Source: Streptomyces bambusae (GTDB taxonomy: Bacteria > Actinomycetota > Actinomycetes > Streptomycetales > Streptomycetaceae). Taken from it: DNA of 38,382 nt. The stretch spans positions 1-38,382 of the forward strand of contig NZ_JAJAUZ010000066.1 of NCBI RefSeq assembly GCF_020532645.1, read 5' to 3'. The notes under the pieces were generated by a model. That model was not told where the DNA came from. It saw nothing but the letters and a program-made list of their open reading frames with translations, and searched no databases. A program made the position numbers and the translations under genes. This document shows, piece after piece, positions 16,045 to 23,454 of the stretch. Numbering within the stretch: position 1 is the first letter of the stretch; every line of letters begins with the position of its first letter.

Positions 16045-16130
16045 CGTCCGTACCGATCTGTCGGCACCTTGGGTCAAGAAAGGGTAAATCCGGAATCCGT
16101 CGTGCAACCTTCGGCCCGGGGTGCGGGTCG

Positions 16131-16236
16131 TATGTTGCGTCGGCACTTCCGGGGAGGGATCCGGGGGGATCGGGAAGAGCCGGCACGGGGGAGGGGAAAG
16201 CGCGAGGGGGTTCCGGCCACAGGGCCGGAACCCCCT
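16131..16236 (+). ncRNA. Possible small RNA upstream of recD2, ending in an intrinsic terminator
   Basis: Between the divergent DUF937 and recD2 genes, TATGTT (16131-16136) could be a -10 element, with GCAACCT (about 16104-16110) as an ECF-like -35. About 100 nt downstream a perfect 13-bp hairpin (16206-16235) is followed by TTGCTGTT. No gene upstream on this strand needs this terminator, so it may end a short purine-rich RNA (runs of GGGGAGGG and GGGGAGGGG). No credible open reading frame was found in it. It could equally be an attenuator in the recD2 leader. Confidence 0.35.
16205..16236 (+). terminator. Terminator-like hairpin upstream of recD2
   Basis: GGGGGTTCCGGCC (16206-16218) pairs perfectly with GGCCGGAACCCCC (16223-16235) around the loop ACAG; A16205-T16236 extends the stem. 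It is followed by TGCTGTT. It lies 82 nt before the recD2 start and inside no gene. Confidence 0.75.
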
Positions 16237-16268
16237 TGCTGTTCCCGGGGATTCACGGCCCGCACGAG

Positions 16269-16277
16269 TTGTCCACA
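16269..16277 (+). promoter_or_regulatory. DnaA box TTGTCCACA
   Basis: A perfect match to the preferred Streptomyces DnaA box (TTGTCCACA), 41 nt before the ATG of the recD2-like helicase gene and within its likely promoter or leader. A single box in front of a DNA-repair or replication gene can give DnaA-linked control. It is not an origin: no cluster of boxes is seen. Confidence 0.55.
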
Positions 16278-16317
16278 GGCCCGCCGCGCTGTCGGCGCAC
16301 GGCGGTACCGTCGTGCC

Positions 16318-18546
16318 ATGTCGAACATGGCAGTGGTCGAAGGGGTGCTGGAGCGGATCACGTACGCCAACGAGGAGAGCGGCTACACCGTCGCCCGGGT
16401 GGACACGGGCCGCGGCGCGGGCGACCTCCTCACGGTGGTCGGGTCCCTCCTCGGCGCGCAGCCCGGCGAGTCCCTGCGGATGGAGGGCCGTTGGGGCTCC
16501 CACCCGCAGTACGGCCGGCAGTTCACCGTCGAGAACTACTCCACCCTGCTGCCCGCCACCGTCCAGGGCATCCGCCGCTACCTCGGCTCGGGCCTCATCA
16601 AGGGCATCGGCCCCCGCATGGCCGAGCGGATCGTCGACCACTTCGGCATCGACACCCTCGACGTCATCGAGCAGGAGCCCGAGCGCCTGATCGAGGTGCC
16701 CGGGCTCGGCCCCAAGCGCACCCGCATGATCGGCGCCGCCTGGGAGGAGCAGAAGGCCATCAAGGAGGTCATGGTCTTCCTCCAGGGCGTTGGAGTCTCC
16801 ACCTCCATCGCGGTCCGCATCTACAAGAAGTACGGCGACGCCTCCGTCTCCGTGGTCAAGAACCAGCCCTACCGGCTGGCCGCCGACGTCTGGGGCATCG
16901 GCTTCCTGACCGCCGACCGGATCGCCCAGGCCGTCGGCATCCCGCACGACAGCCCCGAACGTGTGAAGGCCGGCCTCCAGTACGCCCTCTCCCAGTCCAC
17001 CGACCAGGGGCACTGCTTCCTGCCCGAGGACCGGCTGATCGCCGACGGGGTCAAACTCCTCCAGGTCGACACCGGCCTGGTCATCGACTGCCTGGCCGAA
17101 CTCGCCGGGCAGGACGAGGGGGTGGTCCGCGAGAGCGTGCCCGCGCCCGACGGCGGGCCGCCGCTGACCGCCGTCTACCTGGTCCCCTTCCACCGCGCCG
17201 AGCTGTCCCTCGTCGGCCAGGTCCGGCGGCTGCTCGGGGCCCCCGAGGACCGGATGGCCGCCTTCGGGGACGTCGACTGGGACAAGGCCCTGGGCTGGCT
17301 GGCCGGCCGTACCGGGGCCACCCTGGCGCCCGAACAGCGCGATGCCGTCCGGCTCGCCCTCACCAGCAAGGTGGCGGTGCTCACCGGCGGGCCCGGCTGC
17401 GGCAAGTCGTTCACCGTCCGCTCGATCGTGGAACTCGCCCGGGCCAAGAAGGCCAAGGTGGTGCTCGCGGCCCCCACCGGCCGGGCCGCCAAGCGGCTGG
17501 CCGAGCTGACCGGCGCCGAGGCCTCCACCGTGCACCGGCTGCTGGAGCTGAAACCGGGCGGGGACGCGGCGTACGACCGGGACCGGCCGCTGGACGCCGA
17601 CCTGGTCGTCGTCGACGAGGCATCCATGCTGGACCTGCTGCTCGCGAACAAGCTGGTCAAGGCGGTGGCGCCGGGCGCCCACCTGCTGCTCGTCGGAGAC
17701 GTGGACCAGCTGCCGTCGGTGGGCGCCGGCGAGGTGCTGCGCGACCTGCTCGCCGACGGCGGCCCGGTGCCCGCCGTCCGGCTGACCCGGATCTTCCGGC
17801 AGGCCCAGCAGTCCGGGGTGGTCACCAACGCCCACCGGATCAACACCGGCCTGCCGCCGCTCACCGACGGACTCCCCGACTTCTTCCTCTTCCCCGAGGA
17901 GGACACCGAGGCGGCCGGCCTGCTCGCGGTGGACGTTGCCGCCCGGCGCATCCCGGCCCGCTTCGGCCTCGACCCGCGGCGCGACGTCCAGGTCCTCGCC
18001 CCCATGCACCGCGGGCCCGCCGGAGCCGGGAACCTCAACGGGCTGCTCCAGCAGGCCGTCACCCCCGCCCGGCCCGGCCTGCCCGAAAAGCGGTTCGGCG
18101 GCCGGGTGTTCCGCGTCGGCGACAAGGTCACCCAGATCCGCAACAACTACGAGAAGGGCGCCAACGGCGTCTTCAACGGCACCGTCGGCGTGGTCACCGC
18201 CCTCAGCGTCGACGACCAGAGGCTGACCGTCCGCACCGACGAGGACGAGGAGGTCGCCTACGAGTTCGACGAGCTCGACGAACTCGCCCACGCCTACGCG
18301 GTGACGATCCACCGCTCCCAGGGCAGCGAGTACCCCGCCGTGGTGATCCCCGTCACCACCGGAGCTTGGATGATGCTCCAGCGGAACCTCCTCTACACGG
18401 CGGTCACCCGCGCCAAGAAGCTGGTCGTCCTGGTCGGCTCGCGCAAAGCCCTGGCCCAGGCCGTACGCACCGTTTCCGCAGGCAGGAGGTACACGGCGGT
18501 TGCTCCTAGGCTGTCCGGCCGTATACCGGTGGGAAACATCACCTAG
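16318..18546 (+). CDS. recD2: RecD2-type SF1B DNA helicase
   Basis: A 742-residue ATP-dependent 5'-3' helicase of the RecD2 (RecD without RecBC) type. The N-terminal part has an OB-like strand set (GVLERITYANEESGYTVARV) and tandem helix-hairpin-helix segments (SGLIKGIGPRMAERIVDHFG; EVPGLGPKRTRMIG). The motor domains follow: Walker A GGPGCGKS (357-364), Walker B VVVDEAS (Asp433, Glu434), motif III LVGDVDQLPSVGAG, motif IV-V region and motif VI VTRAKK near the end (YTAVTRAKKLVVLVGS). It should act in repair or recombination in the cytoplasm. The ATG at 16318 is chosen because homology starts there (NMAVVEGVLERI). No RecB or RecC gene is nearby. A DnaA box and a terminator-like hairpin lie just upstream. 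Confidence 0.92.
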   Translation: MSNMAVVEGVLERITYANEESGYTVARVDTGRGAGDLLTVVGSLLGAQPGESLRMEGRWGSHPQYGRQFTVENYSTLLPATVQGIRRYLGSGLIKGIGPRMAERIVDHFGIDTLDVIEQEPERLIEVPGLGPKRTRMIGAAWEEQKAIKEVMVFLQGVGVSTSIAVRIYKKYGDASVSVVKNQPYRLAADVWGIGFLTADRIAQAVGIPHDSPERVKAGLQYALSQSTDQGHCFLPEDRLIADGVKLLQVDTGLVIDCLAELAGQDEGVVRESVPAPDGGPPLTAVYLVPFHRAELSLVGQVRRLLGAPEDRMAAFGDVDWDKALGWLAGRTGATLAPEQRDAVRLALTSKVAVLTGGPGCGKSFTVRSIVELARAKKAKVVLAAPTGRAAKRLAELTGAEASTVHRLLELKPGGDAAYDRDRPLDADLVVVDEASMLDLLLANKLVKAVAPGAHLLLVGDVDQLPSVGAGEVLRDLLADGGPVPAVRLTRIFRQAQQSGVVTNAHRINTGLPPLTDGLPDFFLFPEEDTEAAGLLAVDVAARRIPARFGLDPRRDVQVLAPMHRGPAGAGNLNGLLQQAVTPARPGLPEKRFGGRVFRVGDKVTQIRNNYEKGANGVFNGTVGVVTALSVDDQRLTVRTDEDEEVAYEFDELDELAHAYAVTIHRSQGSEYPAVVIPVTTGAWMMLQRNLLYTAVTRAKKLVVLVGSRKALAQAVRTVSAGRRYTAVAPRLSGRIPVGNIT
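18500..18527 (+). promoter_or_regulatory. Possible citA promoter inside the 3' end of recD2
   Basis: TTGCTC (18500-18505) and TATACC (18522-18527) are 16 bp apart near the end of the helicase gene. If used, transcription would start near 18535 and give citA a leader of about 180 nt containing the hairpin at 18588-18606. Weak evidence from consensus match only. Confidence 0.3.
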
Positions 18547-18587
18547 GGTTTCCGCTTTCGGGCCGGACCGGGCAGGATATGAAGGTT

Positions 18588-18606
18588 GGCGGCACTCAGT
18601 GCCGCC
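18588..18606 (+). terminator. Hairpin between recD2 and citA
   Basis: GGCGGCAC and GTGCCGCC form an 8-bp perfect stem around TCA, 42 nt after the recD2 stop. It may end recD2 transcripts or be a leader structure of citA; no T tract follows. Confidence 0.5.
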
Positions 18607-18713
18607 CTAGGGCCCGAAGTCCGACCCCGAGTGCACTCTCCTGCGCCAAATGGGGGAAGGTAGAGGCAGTCAGGGCACCTCGAAGAAGAGGCACTACGTC
18701 GGTGAGGGATGAC

Positions 18714-20003
18714 GTGAGCGACAACTCTGTAGTACTGCGGTACGCGGACGGTGAATACACCTACCCGGTGGTCGACAGCACCGTCGGCGACAAGGGCTTC
18801 GACATCGCGAAGCTCCGCGCCCAGACCGGTCTGGTCACCCTGGACAGCGGCTACGGGAACACCGCTGCCTATAAATCCGCCATCACCTACCTGGACGGCG
18901 AGCAGGGCATCCTGCGCTACCGCGGGTACCCGATCGAGCAGCTGGCGGAGCGCTCGACCTTCATCGAGGTCGCGTACCTGCTGATCAACGGCGAGCTGCC
19001 CACGGTCGACCAGCTGGCGTCGTTCCGCAACGAGATCACCCAGCACACGCTGCTGCACGAGGACGTCAAGCGCTTCTACGACGGCTTCCCGCGCGACGCC
19101 CACCCGATGGCCATGCTGTCGTCCGTGGTCAGCGCGCTGTCCACCTTCTACCAGGACAGCCACAACCCGTTCGACGAGAAGCAGCGCCACCTCTCGACGA
19201 TCCGCCTCCTCGCGAAGCTGCCGACCATCGCGGCGTACGCGTACAAGAAGTCGGTCGGCCACCCGGTCGTCTACCCGCGCAACGACCTCGGCTACGTCGA
19301 GAACTTCCTGCGCATGACCTTCTCCGTGCCGGCCCAGGAGTACGAGCTCGACCCGGTCGTGGTCTCCGCGCTCGACAAGCTCCTCATCCTGCACGCGGAC
19401 CACGAGCAGAACTGCTCGACCTCCACGGTCCGCCTGGTCGGTTCCTCGCAGGCCAACATGTTCGCGTCGATCTCCGCGGGCATCAGCGCCCTGTGGGGCC
19501 CGCTGCACGGTGGCGCCAACCAGTCGGTCCTGGAGATGCTGGAAGGCATCCAGGCCAACGGCGGCGACGTCGACTCCTTCATCCGCAAGGTGAAGAACAA
19601 GGAGGACGGCGTCCGCCTGATGGGCTTCGGCCACCGCGTCTACAAGAGCTTCGACCCCCGGGCGAAGATCATCAAGGCGGCTGCGCACGACGTCCTCTCG
19701 GCCCTCGGCAAGTCCGACGAGCTGCTCGACATCGCGCTCAAGCTGGAGGAGCACGCGCTCTCCGACGAGTACTTCGTCTCGCGCAACCTCTACCCGAACG
19801 TGGACTTCTACACGGGCCTCATCTACCGCGCGATGGGCTTCCCGACCGAGATGTTCACCGTGCTGTTCGCGCTCGGCCGACTGCCCGGCTGGATCGCCCA
19901 GTGGCACGAGATGATCAAGGAGCCGGGTTCCCGCATCGGCCGCCCGCGCCAGATCTACACCGGCGAGGTCCTGCGCGACTTCGTCCCGGTCGAGGCCCGC
20001 TGA
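18714..20003 (+). CDS. citA: Citrate synthase (type II)
   Basis: A 429-residue hexameric-type (type II) citrate synthase, which condenses oxaloacetate and acetyl-CoA in the TCA cycle. Catalytic residues align with those of E. coli GltA: His265 in GPLHGGANQ, His307 in MGFGHRVYKSFDPR and Asp364 in NVDFYTG; the LHADHEQN segment (His227, His230) and the C-terminal GSRIGRPRQIYTG are also typical. The N-terminal beta domain (VVLRYADGEYTYPVVDSTVG) is that of the type II enzymes. Start: GTG at 18714; an in-frame GTG four codons upstream (18702) is an alternative. It appears to be monocistronic, with a long upstream region and a strong hairpin after the stop. Length and sequence style match Streptomyces CitA. 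Confidence 0.97.
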   Translation: MSDNSVVLRYADGEYTYPVVDSTVGDKGFDIAKLRAQTGLVTLDSGYGNTAAYKSAITYLDGEQGILRYRGYPIEQLAERSTFIEVAYLLINGELPTVDQLASFRNEITQHTLLHEDVKRFYDGFPRDAHPMAMLSSVVSALSTFYQDSHNPFDEKQRHLSTIRLLAKLPTIAAYAYKKSVGHPVVYPRNDLGYVENFLRMTFSVPAQEYELDPVVVSALDKLLILHADHEQNCSTSTVRLVGSSQANMFASISAGISALWGPLHGGANQSVLEMLEGIQANGGDVDSFIRKVKNKEDGVRLMGFGHRVYKSFDPRAKIIKAAAHDVLSALGKSDELLDIALKLEEHALSDEYFVSRNLYPNVDFYTGLIYRAMGFPTEMFTVLFALGRLPGWIAQWHEMIKEPGSRIGRPRQIYTGEVLRDFVPVEAR

Positions 20004-20051
20004 CACCGGCAGGCCCGCCCCGCCCGCAGCCGCGGGCACCAGGAGTGAAAA

Positions 20052-20100
20052 GAAGCGCCCCGCCGTCGATCCCCCCACGGGTCGACGGACGGGGCGCTTC
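20052..20100. terminator. Hairpin terminator after citA, T-rich on the minus side
   Basis: GAAGCGCCCCG (20052-20062) pairs with CGGGGCGCTTC (20090-20100), and CCGTCGA with TCGACGG, with a single bulged A. It lies 48 nt after the citA stop. On the plus strand it is followed by CCCATCCCC, on the minus strand by TTTTCACT, so it should terminate minus-strand transcripts best while also ending citA. Confidence 0.85.
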
Positions 20101-20253
20101 CCCATCCCCGGTTGCGGGTTCCCCCCACGGGACCCCAGCCGGGTGTCGCTGCGGAGCCGCCAGGGCTCCAAGAATGGTCTGCCGGGACCCGTACGTGTCG
20201 GGAGGGCCGCTCAAAGCTCCCCGCGATGGCACGCGCCCCGGCCTTCGGACGCC

Positions 20254-20296
20254 CGGACGTCCCCCAAGACATCCGTCGAACGTCCCCCAAGACGTT
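20254..20296. repeat. Two tandem short inverted repeats with CCCCAA / TTGGGG loops
   Basis: The word ACGTCCCCCAAGAC occurs at 20257-20270 and 20280-20293. Each copy is the core of a small palindrome, the first with 8-bp arms and one mismatch, the second with 6-bp perfect arms. They are 23 bp apart. Either two RNA stem-loops or a pair of protein binding sites could explain them. Confidence 0.75.
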
Positions 20297-20395
20297 CCTG
20301 GCATCGCCTCATTAGACTCGCCCAGCCCCCGGTTGGTTACGTCACCCCCCGTGTGATCTGTGTCTCTTGTGAAGAACCGGTGGGGAACATGCGAA

Positions 20396-20422
20396 GGCCG
20401 CCCCCCTGTGCGGGAGGCGGCC
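20396..20422. terminator. Terminator hairpin after copA
   Basis: GGCCGCC (20396-20402) pairs with GGCGGCC (20416-20422), continued by three G-C pairs after one mismatch, around a TGTGC loop. It lies 50 nt past the copA stop on the minus strand. Confidence 0.65.
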
Positions 20423-20471
20423 GGAGGTCGCGGGACCGGCTTCCGCGGCCGGCCGGGCGGAGCGGGAACGG

Positions 20472-22805
20472 TCAGCGGAACCGGCGCAGCCGCAGGCTGT
20501 TGCTCACCACGAAGACCGAGGAGAAGGCCATGGCCGCCCCCGCGATCATCGGGTTGAGCAGCCCCGCCGCGGCCAGCGGCAGTGCCGCCACGTTGTAGCC
20601 GAAGGCCCAGAACAGGTTGCCCTTGATGGTGGCGAGGGTCCGCCGGGCCAGCCGGATCGCGTCCGCCGCCACCCGCAGGTCCCCGCGCACCAGGGTCAGG
20701 TCGCCGGCCTCGATGGCCGCGTCGGTGCCCGTGCCCATCGCGAGCCCCAGGTCGGCCTGGGCCAGCGCGGCCGCGTCGTTGACCCCGTCGCCCACCATGG
20801 CGACCGTACGGCCCTCCGCCTGCAGCCGCTTGACCACGTCGACCTTGTCCTGCGGCAGCACCTCCGCGATCACCTCGTCGATGCCCACCTCGCGCGCCAC
20901 CGTCTCGGCCACCGCCCGGTTGTCGCCGGTCAGCAGCACCGGGGTGAGTCCGAGGGCGCGCAGCCGGGCCACGGCCTCGGCGCTGGTGTCCTTGACCGCG
21001 TCGGCGACCGTCAGGACGCCGCGGGCCGTCCCGTCCCAGGCCACCAAGACCGCGGTACGGCCCTGCGCCTCGGCGGCGGCCTTGGCCTGCACCAGCCCGG
21101 CCGGCAGCCCGATCGCCCACTCGGCCAGCAGCTGCTCCCGGCCGACCAGGACGGCGTGCCCCTCGACGACGCCCTGCACGCCGAGGCCGGGGACGTTCTC
21201 GAAGCCCTCGGGCACCGGCAGGGCTCCGGCGCGCTCGGCGGCGCCGGCCGCGACGGCGCGGGCCACCGGGTGCTCGGAGGCGTGCTCCAGGGAGCCCGCC
21301 AGGCGCAGCAGTTCGCGTTCCTCCACGCCGTCGGCGAGGTGGACCTCGGCGAGGGCCATCCGGCCGGTGGTGACGGTGCCGGTCTTGTCGAGGACGACGG
21401 TGTCCACCTTCCGGGTGGATTCCAGCACCTCGGGGCCCTTGATCAGGATGCCCAGCTGGGCGCCGCGGCCGGTGCCGACGAGCAGCGCGGTCGGCGTGGC
21501 CAGGCCCAGGGCGCACGGGCAGGCGATGATCAGGACGGCGACGGCGGCGGTGAAGGCGGCCGTGGGGTCGTCGGTGGCCAGCAGCCAGCCGACCCAGGTG
21601 GCCAGGGCCAGGACGAGCACCACCGGCACGAACACCATGGAGATCCGGTCGGCGAGCCGCTGCACCTCGGCCTTGCCGCTCTGCGCGTCCTCGACCAGCT
21701 TCGCCATCCGCGCCAGCTGGGTGTCGGCGCCGACCCGGGTGGCCTCGACGACCAGCCGGCCGGCCGCGTTGACGGTGGCGCCGGTGACGGAGTCCCCCAC
21801 GCCCACGTCCACCGGGACGGACTCGCCGGTGAGCATCGAGGCGTCCACGGCGGAGCTGCCCTCGACGACGGTGCCGTCGGTGGCGATCTTCTCGCCGGGG
21901 CGGACCAGGAACCGGTCGCCGGCCCGCAGTTCCGCGACGGGGACCCGTACCTCGGTGCCGCCGCGCAGCACGGTGACGTCCTTGGCACCCAGTTCCAGCA
22001 GGGCCTTGAGGGCGGCGCCCGCCTTCCGCTTGGAGCGGGCCTCCAGGTGGCGGCCGAGCAGGATGAAGGTGACGACGCCGGCCGCCACTTCCAGGTAGAC
22101 GGTGGAGGCACCGTCGGAGGCGGAGGCGGAGGCGGTGACGTCGAAGCCGTGCCGCATGCCGATCATGCCGGCGTGCCCGAAGAGCAGGGCCCACAGCGAC
22201 CAGCCGTAGGCGGCGAGGGTGCCGATGGACACCAGGGTGTCCATGGTGGCGGCGCCGTGCCTGGCGTTGGCCCAGGCCGCGCGGTGGAAGGGCAGACCGC
22301 CCCAGAGCACGACGGGCGTGGCGAGCGCCAGCGAGATCCACTGCCAGTAGTCGAACTGGAGGGCCGGGACCATGGCGAAGAGCACCACGGGGGCGGCCAG
22401 CAGGCCGGAGACGGCCAGGCGGCGGCGCAGGGCGGTCGGTTCGCGGTCGGGGGCGGCGGGCGCGGCGGCGGGCGCGGCGGCGGATCCGGGGGCGGACGCG
22501 GCGGGGGCCGTTTCCGGTGCCGGGGCGGCCGGGGCGGGCGGTTCCTCGGCCGTGTAGCCGGTCCTGACCACGGTGGCGATCAGGTCCGCCACGCCGGTGG
22601 AGGCCGGGTAGGAGATCCGCGCCTTCTCGGTGGCGTAGTTCACCGTGGCGGTGACGCCCTCCATGCGGTTGAGCTTCTTCTCGATGCGGGCGGCGCAGGA
22701 GGCGCAGGTCATCCCGCCGATCGACAGCTCGACCTGCGAGGCCGGGGCTGATGCCGCGGCGACGGCCGCGTCGGCCGGTTCTTCGTGCACGGTGCTGCTG
22801 CTCAT
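20472..22805 (-). CDS. copA: Copper-exporting P1B-type ATPase CopA
   Basis: A 777-residue copper pump of the inner membrane. Residues 24-95 form one heavy-metal-associated domain with GMTCASC (Cys34, Cys37). An Ala/Pro-rich linker (about 95-135) leads to eight transmembrane helices. The ion path motif is Cys429-Pro-Cys431 in IACPCALGLATP; the phosphorylated Asp473 lies in DKTGT; HP (SEHP), TGDN and GDGVNDAAAL follow, and the last two helices carry the YNVAALPLAAAG and MAFSSVFVVSNSLRL segments typical of Cu(I) pumps. It ejects Cu(I) from the cytoplasm. The ATG at 22805 has GGAG 8 nt upstream. copZ lies 124 bp upstream on the same strand and a CsoR-type operator precedes copZ, so both probably form a copper-induced unit. 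Confidence 0.96.
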   Translation of the reverse strand: MSSSTVHEEPADAAVAAASAPASQVELSIGGMTCASCAARIEKKLNRMEGVTATVNYATEKARISYPASTGVADLIATVVRTGYTAEEPPAPAAPAPETAPAASAPGSAAAPAAAPAAPDREPTALRRRLAVSGLLAAPVVLFAMVPALQFDYWQWISLALATPVVLWGGLPFHRAAWANARHGAATMDTLVSIGTLAAYGWSLWALLFGHAGMIGMRHGFDVTASASASDGASTVYLEVAAGVVTFILLGRHLEARSKRKAGAALKALLELGAKDVTVLRGGTEVRVPVAELRAGDRFLVRPGEKIATDGTVVEGSSAVDASMLTGESVPVDVGVGDSVTGATVNAAGRLVVEATRVGADTQLARMAKLVEDAQSGKAEVQRLADRISMVFVPVVLVLALATWVGWLLATDDPTAAFTAAVAVLIIACPCALGLATPTALLVGTGRGAQLGILIKGPEVLESTRKVDTVVLDKTGTVTTGRMALAEVHLADGVEERELLRLAGSLEHASEHPVARAVAAGAAERAGALPVPEGFENVPGLGVQGVVEGHAVLVGREQLLAEWAIGLPAGLVQAKAAAEAQGRTAVLVAWDGTARGVLTVADAVKDTSAEAVARLRALGLTPVLLTGDNRAVAETVAREVGIDEVIAEVLPQDKVDVVKRLQAEGRTVAMVGDGVNDAAALAQADLGLAMGTGTDAAIEAGDLTLVRGDLRVAADAIRLARRTLATIKGNLFWAFGYNVAALPLAAAGLLNPMIAGAAMAFSSVFVVSNSLRLRRFR

Positions 22806-22929
22806 GTCCGAGCTCCAGAAGGGTGGGCCGGACCGTACGGAACCAGTATCAGCTGGCCGGCACGGTCCGGCGGAAAATGCCTGACGGCGGCCGGGGCGGC
22901 CGGTGCGGCCCCGGGGCGTGCCGTGCGGA

Positions 22930-23235
22930 TCAGGCCTGGCCGGCGAGCTCGTAGCCCGCCTCGTCGACGGCCGCGCGGACCGCCTCGATGTCCAGCGGGG
23001 CGGCGGAGGTCACGGTGACCTCGCCGGTGGCGGCCACGGCCTTGACCGAGGTGACGCCCGGCAGTTCGGAGAGCTCGGCGGTCACGGCGCCCTCACAGTG
23101 GCCGCAGGTCATGCCGGTGACCCGGTAGACCGCGGTGACGGCGCCGACCTGCACGGTGGCCGGGCCGTCGTGGCAGGAGCCGGTGCTGGAGCAGCAGGAG
23201 GCCGTGGGCTGCTGGGTGTCCGTCTCGGCGGTCAT
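22930..23235 (-). CDS. copZ: Copper chaperone CopZ-like HMA protein with Cys-rich N-terminus
   Basis: A 101-residue protein whose C-terminal 70 residues are a heavy-metal-associated domain with GMTCGHC (Cys44, Cys47); it should bind Cu(I) and pass it to CopA. The first 33 residues are an extra segment with a cysteine cluster (ASCCSSTGSCH: Cys14, Cys15, Cys21 and a histidine) that simple CopZ proteins lack and that could bind further copper. The ATG at 23235 follows GAGGAG. The gene precedes copA by 124 bp on the same strand and follows a CsoR-type palindrome overlapping its presumed promoter. Confidence 0.92.
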   Translation of the reverse strand: MTAETDTQQPTASCCSSTGSCHDGPATVQVGAVTAVYRVTGMTCGHCEGAVTAELSELPGVTSVKAVAATGEVTVTSAAPLDIEAVRAAVDEAGYELAGQA

Positions 23236-23358
23236 GTCGTTCTCCTCGTATCGGGACGTTCGGGATGTCCAGGGTGCGCCGCCGTGCGGGCGGCGCGGCG
23301 TACCGAGTCTGTCGGCGGCTGGCGGCGGAAGGTTCCACCGTGCCCCGTCGATGAGAAC

Positions 23359-23378
23359 ACTATACCCCTGGGGGGTAT
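23359..23378 (-). promoter_or_regulatory. CsoR-type operator and -10 of the copZ-copA promoter
   Basis: ATACCCC-TGG-GGGGTAT (23362-23378) is a perfect 7-bp-arm palindrome of the form known for actinobacterial CsoR copper repressors. On the minus strand TATAGT (23364-23359) overlaps it and would be the -10 element, so CsoR bound here would block transcription until copper is bound. The resulting leader to copZ is about 115 nt. No csoR gene is in the window. Confidence 0.85.
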
Positions 23379-23454
23379 TCCTCCAGCGGCTCCGGGTGAT
23401 TCCGTTCACCTCTCCGGGCGGTCCGGCTGGCCGGTGCCCGCACTGCATGGGCAT

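Larger units (their letters stand above)
20050..20304 (-). ncRNA. Candidate structured small RNA antisense-oriented to citA
   Basis: On the minus strand TCTAAT (20316-20311) resembles a -10 element; transcription would start near 20304. The RNA would begin with two consecutive hairpins that each present UUGGGG in the loop: AACGUC/GACGUU (20296-20279) and CGGAUGUC/GACGUCCG (20275-20254). A G-U pair in the second is a C-A mismatch on the opposite strand, which favours the minus strand. The RNA would end at the hairpin 20100-20052, which in this direction is followed by TTCTTTTC, a good intrinsic terminator. I recall that an sRNA (scr2736) has been reported next to the citA gene SCO2736 in S. 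coelicolor, but I cannot verify its strand or sequence. Confidence 0.45.
20004..20471. other. 468-bp intergenic region between citA and copA
   Basis: The longest gene-free stretch of the window. It holds, in order, the citA terminator hairpin (20052-20100), small hairpins (for example GGAGCC-GCCAG-GGCTCC near 20152-20168), two near-identical inverted repeats around CCCCAA (20254-20296), a possible minus-strand promoter (TCTAAT, 20316-20311) and the copA terminator (20396-20422). Reading frames through it have codon usage unlike the neighbouring genes, so it is probably noncoding but structured. Confidence 0.8.

Noticed and set aside
16269..16277. Replication origin
   Set aside because: Only one DnaA box was seen; a Streptomyces oriC has many boxes and neighbours dnaA and dnaN.
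20254..20296. The known 6C RNA family
   Set aside because: Two hairpins with C-rich loops on the plus strand resemble 6C RNA, but the loops have only four free Cs, one stem has a C-A mismatch on that strand, and termination favours the minus strand.
19915..20304. Possible leaderless 129-residue gene starting at ATG 20304 on the minus strand
   Set aside because: TCTAAT is 6 nt upstream, but the codons before citA are not Streptomyces-like, the frame runs on into the citA antisense strand, and hairpins explain the region better.
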